A stretch of DNA of 64,000 nt from Devosia limi DSM 17137 (GTDB taxonomy: Bacteria > Pseudomonadota > Alphaproteobacteria > Rhizobiales > Devosiaceae). Both the position numbers and the translations under genes were made by a program. Where the stretch lies: the NCBI RefSeq assembly GCF_900128975.1, contig NZ_FQVC01000002.1, positions 62,001 to 126,000 on the forward strand. The letters run 5' to 3'. The notes beneath the pieces are model-generated. The model was not told the DNA's origin. It saw only the letters and a list, made by a program, of their open reading frames with translations, and did no database searches. Below, one piece after another: positions 42,965 to 52,244 of the stretch. Numbering within the stretch: the first letter of the stretch is position 1; every line of letters starts with the position of its first letter.

Positions 42965-45106
42965 TCAGCTCCGCCGAGATTGGGAAAAGCGCAACGACGT
43001 CTTGAGGATCTCAAATGCGGCCAGATTAGCCGGTTCATCCGTATCGAACCGGCACAGCAACCCCATAGCCACCTCGACACAAGGGCCGTTCATCGCCAGC
43101 CACTGGCGCGGGTTCAGTACGATCTCGGCGATCTCTGCGCCCTGGGGCGGACCGAAGATCGTCATCGACGGTACATCCGCGCCAACGCCCGCCGCCGTTT
43201 CATAGAAAATCGGGATGTCGGTGCGCCAGCCCGCCGGCAGCAGGAAGGACAGTCCGCTGCGCGGATCGTTTTGAGGGCAGGGCACTGCCAGTTCGCAGAC
43301 ATAGCCCGTATCTTCCCCCATCCCCTCCCTTTCAGGAGGTGCAACCTCAAGTTTGAGCTTTCCTGCAGATGGCGGGGCAGCCGTTGCCGGTGCGATGACA
43401 AAGTGGTTTTCCGCGCCCGAGCGCACTGTCACCCGAGCGGTGAATGTCATCCCGCTGCCCTCGCCGCGGACATCGTAGACGCCGGGCTCGAAGCTACCCG
43501 TAACCGGGCCGATCGTATGATCATTCATCGCCCAGGCTTCGGGGGCAAGGCTTTGGCCGGGCAGGGGCACTGCTGACCATTGAACTGGCAGATCGGCGTA
43601 AGCTGCCGGTGTGGCGAACGTAACATCCATGACAGGATCTGCCTGGCTGGCGGATATCGCGGTGACAATGCCAATCGAGCGCTGTGCCAGTTCGCGTCCG
43701 TCGGCGAACCGATAGACCAGTTCATAGTCGCCAGGTTCGGACGGCGTTGCCAGCGTAACGGGGTTGTTGCCGCGCACATAGCCATAGCTGACGTAGCTGT
43801 CCGAGCCGGGCAGGCGCAGCATGATGTAGTCGTCGGCCGCGCCTGGACCAGACCAACCGACCTGGACATCGCTGTCGGCCTCGGTCTCCAACGGGGCCGA
43901 CAGACTTGCCGGTAGCGCAGGAATGCTGGTGCCCGCTGGGACAACAACAATGGGCCTGATCGCTATCGTGTCAGTATCGTTGAGGACGTAAGTCAGTTCG
44001 TAGGTGCCCGGTTTTTCGGGCATCGAGAGGATGACTGGATTGTTGTCCGAGACGTATGCATAGGCGAGATAGCTGTCGTCGCCGGGCAGCCGCACACGGA
44101 TATTGTCGTATGCAGCATCGGGCCCTACCCAATGCACTGGCACGATTTGTCCGGCTATGGCCTGATCGGGTGCGCTGAGCGAGACCGGCGCCTCTGTCAC
44201 CGTTATGGGACGGCGGGCGACGACATGTTGGTCCGCGCTGACATAGCGAAGCTCATAAGCGCCGGGCTCGCCGGGTGCCTGGATGGAGACTGGATTGCCG
44301 ACGCTGGCATAAACATAGGCGAAGTGGTCTTCGCCGCCGATGGCTCCGATTTCAATCGTGTCGAGCGCGACCATGTCGGTAACGGACCAATGCACTTCGA
44401 TTTCGCTGCCGATTGGCGCTTCGTCAGGTGCGGTAAGCCCCGCAATCGGCGCACTGGTGGGTTCCGGCACGGGTTGGGTTCGGCCATAGACGGTCGCGTT
44501 GAGAGCGGCGGCGAGATCGCGGGCATTGGATGCCTGGATATAGCGCCCCCCGGTATTCTCCGCGAGGCAGGAGACGGCAGTGCCTTCCTCCCTGCTGAGA
44601 CCGAAACCGACTACATGTGCCGTAAAGTTCAGGCCAAGTTCCGCCAGTTCCTTGCCCAGCGCACAGGGATCGGCTTCGCAGGTCTCCAGCCCATCGGTGA
44701 CCAGCACCACGGTCGCCTGATCCTCGGTATAGTGCAGCGCCTCGGCGGCCTCCCGGACGGCCTGGGTCAATGGAGTCTTGCCCAGAAACCGCATCGAGTT
44801 GACAGCATCAAGGATGGCCCCGGCCGAATTGCTCGAGGCAGGAACGACAAGCTCGATATCGCTGCAATCACCTTTCTGGCGGTGGCCATAGGCGATCAGT
44901 CCGAGTTCACGTTCATCGGGCAGTCCCCGCAGCACCTCGGCCACCGTGTCGCGCGCGATCTCAAGCTTGGCGCGCCCCTCGATCTGGCCCCACATGGAGC
45001 CCGAACCGTCCATGACGATAATCATGCGCTCCTGCGACAGGGCGCCGCCTGCCAGGCCCGCCAGAGTGAACGCAGCAAAGATAAGAGTTCCAAGAAGACG
45101 TTTCAT
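42965..45106 (-). CDS. Secreted von Willebrand factor A protein with beta-sandwich repeats
   Basis: A protein of 713 residues. Signal peptide LLGTLIFAAFTLAGLAGGALSQ; VWA domain about 27-205 with the complete MIDAS DGSGSMWG and VLVTDGLETCEADPC. Then three repeats of about 95 residues (about 215-500), each with the core V-x-W-x-G-P, a phrase of the type DSYLAYAYVSDNNPV or DHFAYVYASVGNPV, and PGTYELTYV. A cysteine-containing tail follows (YVCELAVPCP). The repeats look like Ig-type sandwiches. The MIDAS suggests metal-dependent protein binding. Stop and start overlap with the membrane-protein gene upstream (ATGA), so they are one operon. Confidence 0.9.
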   Translation of the reverse strand: MKRLLGTLIFAAFTLAGLAGGALSQERMIIVMDGSGSMWGQIEGRAKLEIARDTVAEVLRGLPDERELGLIAYGHRQKGDCSDIELVVPASSNSAGAILDAVNSMRFLGKTPLTQAVREAAEALHYTEDQATVVLVTDGLETCEADPCALGKELAELGLNFTAHVVGFGLSREEGTAVSCLAENTGGRYIQASNARDLAAALNATVYGRTQPVPEPTSAPIAGLTAPDEAPIGSEIEVHWSVTDMVALDTIEIGAIGGEDHFAYVYASVGNPVSIQAPGEPGAYELRYVSADQHVVARRPITVTEAPVSLSAPDQAIAGQIVPVHWVGPDAAYDNIRVRLPGDDSYLAYAYVSDNNPVILSMPEKPGTYELTYVLNDTDTIAIRPIVVVPAGTSIPALPASLSAPLETEADSDVQVGWSGPGAADDYIMLRLPGSDSYVSYGYVRGNNPVTLATPSEPGDYELVYRFADGRELAQRSIGIVTAISASQADPVMDVTFATPAAYADLPVQWSAVPLPGQSLAPEAWAMNDHTIGPVTGSFEPGVYDVRGEGSGMTFTARVTVRSGAENHFVIAPATAAPPSAGKLKLEVAPPEREGMGEDTGYVCELAVPCPQNDPRSGLSFLLPAGWRTDIPIFYETAAGVGADVPSMTIFGPPQGAEIAEIVLNPRQWLAMNGPCVEVAMGLLCRFDTDEPANLAAFEILKTSLRFSQSRRS

Positions 45107-46098
45107 GCCTGAGCTCCCACCTTGCCGGTTGTTGCAGTGGGTGGGGTCTTGATCCCGGCCCAGTTCGCGGCGCGCTGGCCCAGTTCCTGGAACCGGTTAG
45201 AAGCGCCGCTGATGCGTTGCTCCCATTCGGGGTCCGGCTGCTGACCTTCGGTGATTTTGAAAAACGCCTGCAGCAGGCAGGCAATTGCAAAGGGTTCGAT
45301 CAGCGCGGCCTTGATGGCCCAGGCAAACAACAGGGCAAACACCAGGCCGCCCGCAGACCACGCCCCCGGCAGGAGGTAAACCAGGGCGGCAGCCGGGGCG
45401 AGCATGAGCAGGAAGACCAGCAGCGACAGGCCATAGACGAAAAGGGTGAGCCAGGCTGCATTGATCAGCATGGGCTTGGCATTCTGCCCATAGAGAACAA
45501 GCGCCTCCTGGGCGCTGGCATAGGGATTGTCCGAGCGGGTGCGGATCGCATGGGCGAGGATGACCTCGTCAATCAGGCCGGCGGCGAGCTTGAGGTAAGC
45601 GCGCAGGGCGGCCATGAGTTGATCGACGCCGGGAATGGGCAGGAGCGTGGCCAGCCCCTGGAGCAGTCCGGTCACCGCATTGACCACACCTTTGACCAAT
45701 TGGTCGATACCGAACAGCACCGAAGTTTGGCCAAAGCGCTGGGCAACAACGGATTTGGCATAACCAATCTGCCCCATGCCTTCGGGCAACGGGCGCCCGT
45801 CGAGGAGTTCGACCATCACGGCGATGTGCCCGGCCTTGACGACGTAGAGGATGTATTCGCGCAGGAAGTACAGGACACCGGCAGTCAGCGCAAAGCCGAG
45901 GCCGCCGCCCCATATTGCCGAGCTTGCCTGAAAATCGGCGTCGCCAAAGGCTCCAATGCCGTAGCCAACTCCAGCCCCCGCAGCGGTGACGATGACATAG
46001 GCCGCAGCGACGGCGAAATAGACTGCGGCTCGAAAAAGCACGAATGGCGCGGTCTTGAACATCAAGTCCAAGCCGCGCGCTACGCTAAAGTCCCACAT
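45103..46098 (-). CDS. Multi-pass membrane protein of unknown function, partner of the VWA protein
   Basis: A protein of 331 residues from ATG 46098, with GGGGGA about 14 bases upstream. Five or so hydrophobic helices: VLFRAAVYFAVAAAYVIVTAAGAGVGYG, LGFALTAGVLYFL, AAWLTLFVYGLSLLVFLLMLAPAAALVYLL and a following pair. An amphipathic middle (HIAVMVELLDGRPLPEGMGQ, QTSVLFGIDQLVKGV) and a soluble C-terminus (WEQRISGASNRFQELGQ) complete it. I do not recognise the family. Coupled translation with the VWA protein suggests a membrane anchor or channel for it. Confidence 0.8.
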   Translation of the reverse strand: MWDFSVARGLDLMFKTAPFVLFRAAVYFAVAAAYVIVTAAGAGVGYGIGAFGDADFQASSAIWGGGLGFALTAGVLYFLREYILYVVKAGHIAVMVELLDGRPLPEGMGQIGYAKSVVAQRFGQTSVLFGIDQLVKGVVNAVTGLLQGLATLLPIPGVDQLMAALRAYLKLAAGLIDEVILAHAIRTRSDNPYASAQEALVLYGQNAKPMLINAAWLTLFVYGLSLLVFLLMLAPAAALVYLLPGAWSAGGLVFALLFAWAIKAALIEPFAIACLLQAFFKITEGQQPDPEWEQRISGASNRFQELGQRAANWAGIKTPPTATTGKVGAQA

Positions 46099-46226
46099 AC
46101 GATCAATCCCCCGAAAGCTTAGGCATGCCGTACCCAAGGTCGGCGCGCGGCCAACAAGCTATTGTTGTTCGGGGATCAGTTCTTGGGCTGGACGGCACAG
46201 CTTTCAGGGCTGTGCGGCACACTATC

Positions 46227-47186
46227 CTAAGGTTGAAGGACGCCGGCCCGCGTCGCCGAGGGGGTAACGCCATACTGGTGGCGGTAGCAGGCGTTGAACC
46301 AGGATAGGTCGCCAAAGCCGCATGTCATGGCTAGATCACTGATCGAGCGATGGCTGGTCTGCGGACTGATCAGCATCCGATGCGCGAGGTCCAGGCGGCG
46401 CTGTCTTACATAGTCGCGGAATGTCGTGTGCTCGCTCGCAAACAGGGCCCTCGCATAGCGGGCGCTGATGCCATGGCGTTTCGCGATGTATTCCAGCGAC
46501 AGGTTCGGTGAGGTCACTTGCGTCTCGATATCGGCTTTTAGCCGATGCAGCCATGCAGCCCGCACGCCGCGGCCTTCTCCTGTTTCCTCGACGAGTTGTC
46601 CATCCGCGAGTGCCATGCGCGCCAGGTCATGCAAATGGCTGGTGCTGGCGCGTGCGGCTTCCGCGCCCAGTCCTGCCTGGCATTCATGCAGCGTCTTGGC
46701 GTAGCCCAGGAACAATTGCCAATAGGGCGACATTTTCCGGCTGGTCCGCAGCGCGCCGTCCATCTTGGCGCCAATGCCGGTCAAGGCGCGGCGCGGTATC
46801 GACACGTAAAAGACATGTGTGCTCGGCGCAGTGAAACTGGCGATGCCGGGTACTTCATTGGGGTCGATATAGACGGATCCAAAGCCGCATTCCGTGGCGG
46901 CGCCACCGCGCTGGCTGATATCGAAACCTGCCGACATCGGTGCGTGGATCAGAATGTTGTCGGCCTCCTCGGCGGCCAGAACCGTGGTGCGTTCAGTCGT
47001 GCACTGCGCATGAACCGTGGAGGCAATGATGGCATCCGGTAGCACGGCGATCGCGGTGCGCGATGTGAAGCTGTCTGGATCGCTTGGAATGATCTGTAGC
47101 CGGCAGATGGACGCTGCCGCATCCTGAAACGCGGGCACACGATGCCCCGGCTCAAAGTCTGACGCTGACAATGAAAAGAGCGGCAC
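46227..47186 (-). CDS. AraC-family transcriptional regulator
   Basis: About 319 residues from GTG 47186. The N-terminal part matches the AraC_binding_2 layout, a variable beta-rich region with PLFSLSASDFEPGHRVPAFQDAAA at the start. The C-terminal 100 residues hold the two HTH units of AraC: LSLEYIAKRHGISARYARALFASEHTTFRDYVRQRRLDLAHRML and ISDLAMTCGFGDLSWFNACYRHQYGVTPS. I start at GTG 47186, where GGGGATC sits upstream; the open frame extends to 47357 but crosses the tRNA-Thr terminator. The target genes are not evident; the closest divergent gene is tRNA-side only. Confidence 0.85.
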   Translation of the reverse strand: MPLFSLSASDFEPGHRVPAFQDAAASICRLQIIPSDPDSFTSRTAIAVLPDAIIASTVHAQCTTERTTVLAAEEADNILIHAPMSAGFDISQRGGAATECGFGSVYIDPNEVPGIASFTAPSTHVFYVSIPRRALTGIGAKMDGALRTSRKMSPYWQLFLGYAKTLHECQAGLGAEAARASTSHLHDLARMALADGQLVEETGEGRGVRAAWLHRLKADIETQVTSPNLSLEYIAKRHGISARYARALFASEHTTFRDYVRQRRLDLAHRMLISPQTSHRSISDLAMTCGFGDLSWFNACYRHQYGVTPSATRAGVLQP

Positions 47187-47340
47187 ACGATCCCCGCATG
47201 AGCAAGACGCTGAGGGGCGAACGTTGCGCGGTATTGTCGTTTTGGCAAGTCTAGCGTTGCGTCGTGTTGATGACCCGCGCCGACGCCAAGGCGTCGCTTT
47301 CTCCCGGATGCCTGGGCAGATGTGGCAGCGACATGCACCG

Positions 47341-47380
47341 AAAAAAGAAAGGGCCAAGCAGGAATATCCGCTAAGCCCTT
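47341..47380 (-). terminator. Intrinsic terminator of tRNA-Thr
   Basis: On the minus strand AAGGGC (47380-47375) pairs with GCCCTT (47354-47349); AGC/GCT and GGA/TCC pairs can form inside. It is followed by TTTCTTTTTT (47350-47341). It lies eight bases after the tRNA 3' end, a textbook intrinsic terminator. Confidence 0.85.
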
Positions 47381-47388
47381 GGAATAAA

Positions 47389-47464
<76 letters not shown>

Positions 47465-47777
47465 CTGATGCGCTGGCTAACACTGGGGAGCGGTGAATTC
47501 AAGGGGTGTTTGGCCGCAGGGACATTATCCCAGCAGATTCCCGCGGAAACTATTTTTCTGCCGCTTTGCTCCGTCGCGCACATTCAGCCGCCGATCAGCG
47601 GTGTTGGCAGAGTGCTATTTTGGGGGCTTGCCAGAGCGCAGACGATTTTGCTCCAAGGCCCTGAAACCCCAGTATTTCTGGCACTTTCACGGTTGATGAG
47701 AGCCGCCAGCAGGCCTATCCAACAGCGTAGAAAATGGACTTGTGCGGACCCCGTGCAAGAACGGAGGCCTGGCTCTA
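47465..47777 (+). other. 313-base leader of cysD, no gene seen
   Basis: The stretch between tRNA-Thr and cysD holds no convincing frame. Base composition falls locally (runs such as CTATTTTTC at about 47550 and GCTATTTTG near 47611), as expected for a promoter region, but I cannot fix -35/-10 boxes. No operator or riboswitch pattern recognised. Confidence 0.4.
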
Positions 47778-48686
47778 TTGACCCAAGATCACCTGACCCA
47801 TCTGCGTACGCTGGAAGCCGAGAGCATCGAAATTCTGCGCGAGGTTGCCGCAAGTTTCGAGCGGCCGGTGATGATGTATTCGATCGGCAAGGATTCGAGC
47901 GTGCTGCTGCATCTGGCGCGCAAGGCGTTCTATCCGTCGAAAATTCCCTTCCCGCTGCTGCATGTGAACACCACCTGGAAGTTCCGCGAGATGATCGCCT
48001 TTCGTGACCGGATGGCGGAGGAATATGGGTTTGACCTGATCACCCACACCAATGCCGACGGGGTCCGCGACAATATCAATCCCTTCGATCATGGCTCGTC
48101 GCGCTATACCGACATCATGAAAACCGCCGCGCTGCGGCAGGCACTCAATGCCGGCCAATATGATGCGGCTATCGGCGGAGCGCGGCGCGATGAGGAAAAG
48201 TCGCGGGCCAAGGAGCGCATCTTTTCCCACCGCAATGCCCAGCATGCCTGGGACCCCAAGAACCAGCGCCCGGAGCTGTGGCGGGTGTTCAATACGCGGC
48301 TCAATCCGGGTGAGAGCATGCGGGTGTTTCCGCTGTCCAATTGGACGGAGCTGGATATCTGGACCTACATCTATTCCGAGGGCATCCCGATCGTGCCGCT
48401 CTATTTCGCCGCGCGCCGCCCGGTGGTGGAGCGGCTGGGCACGCTGATCATGGTCGATGATGACCGGATGCCGCTGCTGACCGGCGAGACGCCGCATGAC
48501 GAACTGGTCCGCTTCCGCACCCTGGGCTGCTATCCGCTGACCGGCGCCATGCGCTCGAGCGCCGCCAGCCTGCCTGAAATCATCATGGAAATGCAGGCAA
48601 GCCGCACCTCGGAGCGCGAGGGCAGGCTGATCGACAGCGATCAGGTCGGCTCGATGGAAAAGAAGAAGCAGGAAGGGTATTTCTGA
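47778..48686 (+). CDS. cysD: Sulfate adenylyltransferase subunit 2
   Basis: Makes adenosine 5'-phosphosulfate from sulfate and ATP with CysN. The 302-residue protein has the PP-loop of this family in [17 protein letters not shown] and then [38 protein letters not shown] and the tail [10 protein letters not shown], all diagnostic. The likely start is TTG 47778 (reading [16 protein letters not shown]), matching the family length; GGAGG lies 10 bases upstream. A GTG at 47742 would precede that box. Followed at one base by cysNC. Confidence 0.95.
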   Translation: MTQDHLTHLRTLEAESIEILREVAASFERPVMMYSIGKDSSVLLHLARKAFYPSKIPFPLLHVNTTWKFREMIAFRDRMAEEYGFDLITHTNADGVRDNINPFDHGSSRYTDIMKTAALRQALNAGQYDAAIGGARRDEEKSRAKERIFSHRNAQHAWDPKNQRPELWRVFNTRLNPGESMRVFPLSNWTELDIWTYIYSEGIPIVPLYFAARRPVVERLGTLIMVDDDRMPLLTGETPHDELVRFRTLGCYPLTGAMRSSAASLPEIIMEMQASRTSEREGRLIDSDQVGSMEKKKQEGYF

Positions 48687-48687
48687 G

Positions 48688-50577
48688 ATGAGCCTGGCCA
48701 ATGCCCTTACCGCTGACACCGATCTCGACCTTTGGCTGGCTCAGCAGACCGATAAGTCGCTGCTGCGCTTCCTGACCTGCGGCAGCGTCGATGATGGCAA
48801 ATCCACCCTGATCGGCCGGCTGCTCTATGACAGCCAGCTCATTCTTGATGACCAGCTGGCCAGCCTCAAGAAGGAAAGCCGCAACCGCACCACGGGTGAC
48901 GAAGGCATTGATTTCTCGCTGCTGGTGGATGGACTGGCCGCTGAGCGGGAGCAGGGCATTACCATCGACGTTGCCTATCGCTTTTTCTCCACCGACAAGC
49001 GCAAGTTCATCGTCGCCGATACGCCCGGCCACGAGCAATATACCCGCAACATGGCGACCGGCGCCTCCAATGCCGATCTGGCGCTGGTGCTGATCGATGC
49101 CCGCAAGGGCGTGCTAACCCAGACGCGGCGGCACAGTTTCATCCTGTCGCTGATCGGGGTGAAGCATGTGGTGGCGGTGATCAACAAGATCGATCTGGTC
49201 GATTACGATCAGGCGGTCTACGACCGCATCGTTGCCGACTATCGGGCTTTTGCCGAGCCATTGGGGTTCAAGACACTAGCGACGGTGCCGGTTTCGGCGT
49301 TGCGCGGCGACAACATGCTGGCCCAGAGCCCGCATACACCCTGGTATCAGGGCGCGGCCTTGGTGCCTTATCTCGAAGGCATCGACACTGCCGAGGACCG
49401 TTCGGCCCAGCCGATGCGGTTTCCGGTGCAATGGGTGAACCGGCCCAACCTCGATTTCCGCGGCTTTTCGGGTACCGTGGCCTCGGGGCAGGTCGCCCTG
49501 GGCGATGAAGTGTTGATTTCAGCCTCGCGCAAGCCGGCAGTGGTCAGCCGTATCGTTACCATGGATGGCGACCTCGACCGGGCCGTTGCCGGGCAAGCGG
49601 TGACGCTGGTGCTGGATCGTGAAGTGGATGTGTCGCGCGGCGATGTGCTAGCGCATTCGGGCAAGACGCCGGAGTTTTCCAATCAGTTCCAGGCCCGCAT
49701 CGTCTGGATGAGTGAGGAATCGGCGTTTCCGGGCCGCTCCTATCTGCTCAAGCTGGGCTCGCAGATCGTCCCGGCGACGATTACCGATCTCAAGTTCCGC
49801 ACCAATGTGAACACGCTGGAACATACGGCCGCGACCAAGGTCGATCTCAACGAGGTGGCCACGGTCACCATCGCCACCGACAAGCCGATTGCGTTTGATC
49901 CCTATGCCAGCAATGCGCTGACCGGCGGGTTCATCCTGATCGACCGTATCTCCAATGCGACGCTGGGCGCCGGCACCATCGAATTCGGCCTGCGCCGGGC
50001 GCAGAACCTGACCTATCAGGCCTTCGACGTGAACCGCGACGTGCGCTCGGCCATGAAGGGGCAGGCGCCGCAGATCATCTGGTTCACCGGGTTGTCCGGC
50101 TCGGGCAAGTCGAGTGTCGCCAATCTCCTGGAGAAGCGCCTGACCGCCGAGGGGCGGCATGCCTACATCCTTGATGGCGACAATGTCCGCCACGGCCTCA
50201 ACAAGGATCTTGGCTTCACCGAAGCGGCCCGCGTCGAGAATATCCGCCGCGTCGCCGAAGTCGCCAAGCTGATGGCCGATGCGGGCCTGATCGTCCTCGT
50301 CTCGTTCATCTCGCCCTTCGTCAACGAACGTCGCCTGGCCCGCGAAATCGCCGGCGATATCCGTTTTGTCGAGGTCTATGTCGATACGCCGATCGAAGTC
50401 TGCGAAGCGCGCGACCCGAAGGGGTTATATGCGCGGGCGCGGGCGGGCGAGATCAAGAATTTTACCGGGATCGATAGCCCGTTCGAGGCGCCGGAGCATC
50501 CAGAACTGGTGCTGCATGGGGCGGGACATGAGCCGGCTGTGCTGGCGGATGAACTGCATGGGTGGTTGAAGATCTAG
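48688..50577 (+). CDS. cysNC: Bifunctional sulfate adenylyltransferase subunit 1/APS kinase
   Basis: A CysN-CysC fusion of 629 residues, as in rhizobial NodQ. CysN part (about 1-430): elongation-factor-type GTPase with GSVDDGKSTLIGRLLYDS, AEREQGITIDVAYRFF, DTPGHEQYTRNM and NKIDLV, driving APS formation with CysD. CysC part (about 445-629): P-loop GLSGSGKSSVANLLEKRL, DGDNVRHGLNKDLGF and FVEVYVDTPIEVCEARDPKGLY, phosphorylating APS to PAPS. PAPS may feed cysteine synthesis or sulfation of polysaccharide. It starts one base after cysD. A hairpin terminator follows. Confidence 0.96.
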   Translation: MSLANALTADTDLDLWLAQQTDKSLLRFLTCGSVDDGKSTLIGRLLYDSQLILDDQLASLKKESRNRTTGDEGIDFSLLVDGLAAEREQGITIDVAYRFFSTDKRKFIVADTPGHEQYTRNMATGASNADLALVLIDARKGVLTQTRRHSFILSLIGVKHVVAVINKIDLVDYDQAVYDRIVADYRAFAEPLGFKTLATVPVSALRGDNMLAQSPHTPWYQGAALVPYLEGIDTAEDRSAQPMRFPVQWVNRPNLDFRGFSGTVASGQVALGDEVLISASRKPAVVSRIVTMDGDLDRAVAGQAVTLVLDREVDVSRGDVLAHSGKTPEFSNQFQARIVWMSEESAFPGRSYLLKLGSQIVPATITDLKFRTNVNTLEHTAATKVDLNEVATVTIATDKPIAFDPYASNALTGGFILIDRISNATLGAGTIEFGLRRAQNLTYQAFDVNRDVRSAMKGQAPQIIWFTGLSGSGKSSVANLLEKRLTAEGRHAYILDGDNVRHGLNKDLGFTEAARVENIRRVAEVAKLMADAGLIVLVSFISPFVNERRLAREIAGDIRFVEVYVDTPIEVCEARDPKGLYARARAGEIKNFTGIDSPFEAPEHPELVLHGAGHEPAVLADELHGWLKI

Positions 50578-50672
50578 GCGTGGGCCGGGGTGCCCTGTGC
50601 CGCCACGGTTGAGCGGCCCAATTTCTGTTCGAGCTGGCTCGACAGGTCGCCATTCTGGCAGGCTGAAGGGGG

Positions 50673-50700
50673 AGGCGCTCCATTGGAGCGCCTTTCTCGT
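50673..50700 (+). terminator. Intrinsic terminator after cysNC
   Basis: AGGCGCTCC (50673-50681) pairs with GGAGCGCCT (50685-50693) around ATT, followed by TTCTCGTT. It sits between the convergent cysNC and manC genes. The preceding AAGGGGG gives no T-run on the other strand, so it mainly serves cysNC. Confidence 0.75.
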
Positions 50701-52128
50701 TCAGGCGCGGCCGAATTCGTCTTCGATGCGGATGATGTCATCCTCGCCGAGATAGGAGCCGGTCTGCACTTCGATTAGTTCCAGCAGCATCTTGCCGGGA
50801 TTGCCGAGCCGGTGCGTACATCCCAGTGGCAGATAGACCGATTGGTTTTCCGAAACCATGCTGACGACGCCATCGATGGTTACTTCCGCCGTGCCGCGCA
50901 CCACGATCCAGTGTTCGGAGCGGTGGTGGTGCTTTTGCAGCGAGAGCTTCTTGCCGGGTTTGACGAAGAGCCGTTTCACCTGGAAGCGCTCGCCATTGAG
51001 TACCGAGGAATAGCCGCCCCAGGGGCGGTAGGCGGTGCGGTGGATTTCGGTCAGGCTGGCCGTCGCGGGTTGCCCGCGTAGCACCTTGACCATTGGACCG
51101 ACTTTCTGGGCCTCTGAGAGGCGGCCGACATAGACGGCGTCTGCGCTGGCGATCACAGCGATATCGTCGAGGCCCTCAATGGCGATATGGGCGTGGTCGG
51201 TCACAACCAGCGAGCGCGTGACATTGTTTAGTGTCGCGGCACCATTGGCGACATTGCCGGCGCTGTCCTTGGGGCTGGCCTTCCACACGGCATCCCAGCT
51301 GCCCAGGTCCGACCAGCCAAAGCTGACAGGCACCACTGCCGAGCGGCTCGTGCGTTCGAAGATGGCATAGTCGACCGAGATGTTGGGTGCCTTGGCGAAG
51401 GTCGCCTCATCAAGACGAACGAAATCGAGGTCGGTGCGCGCACCGGCGACTGCATCGCGGGCGGCGGCAAAGGTTTCAGGCGCCAGCGCTTCGCATTCCT
51501 CCAGGAACGCCGCCGCGCCAATCATGAACATGCCCGAATTCCACAGATAGCCGCCGTCGTCCAGCATCTGCTGGGCGCGTGGCAGGTCAGGCTTTTCGAC
51601 GAAGCGGTCAACGGCGTTGATATCATCGCTGATCAGGGCGCCAGCCTTGATGTAGCCATAACCGGTTTCGGGCGCTGTCGGCACGATGCCGAAGGTGACG
51701 AGACGGCCGGCGCGGGCGGCTTCGGCAGCGCGCTCGACTGCCTGCAAATAGCCCGCGTCCACCGCCACGTCATGGTCGGATGGCAGCACATGCAGGACGG
51801 CCTTGGCGCCGAATTTGTTGATCGCGTAGAAGGCGGCGGCGGCGATGGCGACGGCGGTATTGCGCACCACCGGTTCCAGCAGCATGCCGGCAAGTGGGTG
51901 CCCCAGTTCCTCGGCCTGCTCGGCGACGATGAAGCGGTATTCGGAATTGGTGATGACGATGGCGGGGGTATAGACCGCAGGGTCTTCAACCCGGCGCAGG
52001 GTCTGCTGATAGAGGCTGATCGGCCCGGTCAGGGTGAGGAACTGCTTGGGCCGCGCGGCGCGCGACATCGGCCAGAGCCGTGTCCCCTGTCCGCCGGCGA
52101 GAATGACGGGTACGATCAATCCACTCAT
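50701..52128 (-). CDS. manC: Mannose-1-phosphate guanylyltransferase/mannose-6-phosphate isomerase
   Basis: Bifunctional type II enzyme (AlgA/ManC/XanB), 475 residues. The guanylyltransferase part has VPVILAGGQGTRLWPMSR and RPKQFL at the start, LPSDHDV, ETGYGYIKAG and FVEKPD; the C-terminal cupin isomerase part (about 350-475) has YRPWGGYSSVL, KKLSLQKHHHRSEHWIVVRG and the closing ELIEVQTGSYLGEDDI. It makes GDP-mannose for exopolysaccharide or LPS. GGAG lies six bases before ATG 52128. It stands alone on its strand after the ROK regulator gene. Confidence 0.95.
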   Translation of the reverse strand: MSGLIVPVILAGGQGTRLWPMSRAARPKQFLTLTGPISLYQQTLRRVEDPAVYTPAIVITNSEYRFIVAEQAEELGHPLAGMLLEPVVRNTAVAIAAAAFYAINKFGAKAVLHVLPSDHDVAVDAGYLQAVERAAEAARAGRLVTFGIVPTAPETGYGYIKAGALISDDINAVDRFVEKPDLPRAQQMLDDGGYLWNSGMFMIGAAAFLEECEALAPETFAAARDAVAGARTDLDFVRLDEATFAKAPNISVDYAIFERTSRSAVVPVSFGWSDLGSWDAVWKASPKDSAGNVANGAATLNNVTRSLVVTDHAHIAIEGLDDIAVIASADAVYVGRLSEAQKVGPMVKVLRGQPATASLTEIHRTAYRPWGGYSSVLNGERFQVKRLFVKPGKKLSLQKHHHRSEHWIVVRGTAEVTIDGVVSMVSENQSVYLPLGCTHRLGNPGKMLLELIEVQTGSYLGEDDIIRIEDEFGRA

Positions 52129-52244
52129 TCCAACTCCGCCTATTGTGAGAAGCAGCGCCTGCAAGTCGCTGAACCTGCGTTGAAAAGTATTGGGTCGAAA
52201 TCAGTCCAAAAGCAATCAACTGGCCGTTGCTTTGACAATGTTGG

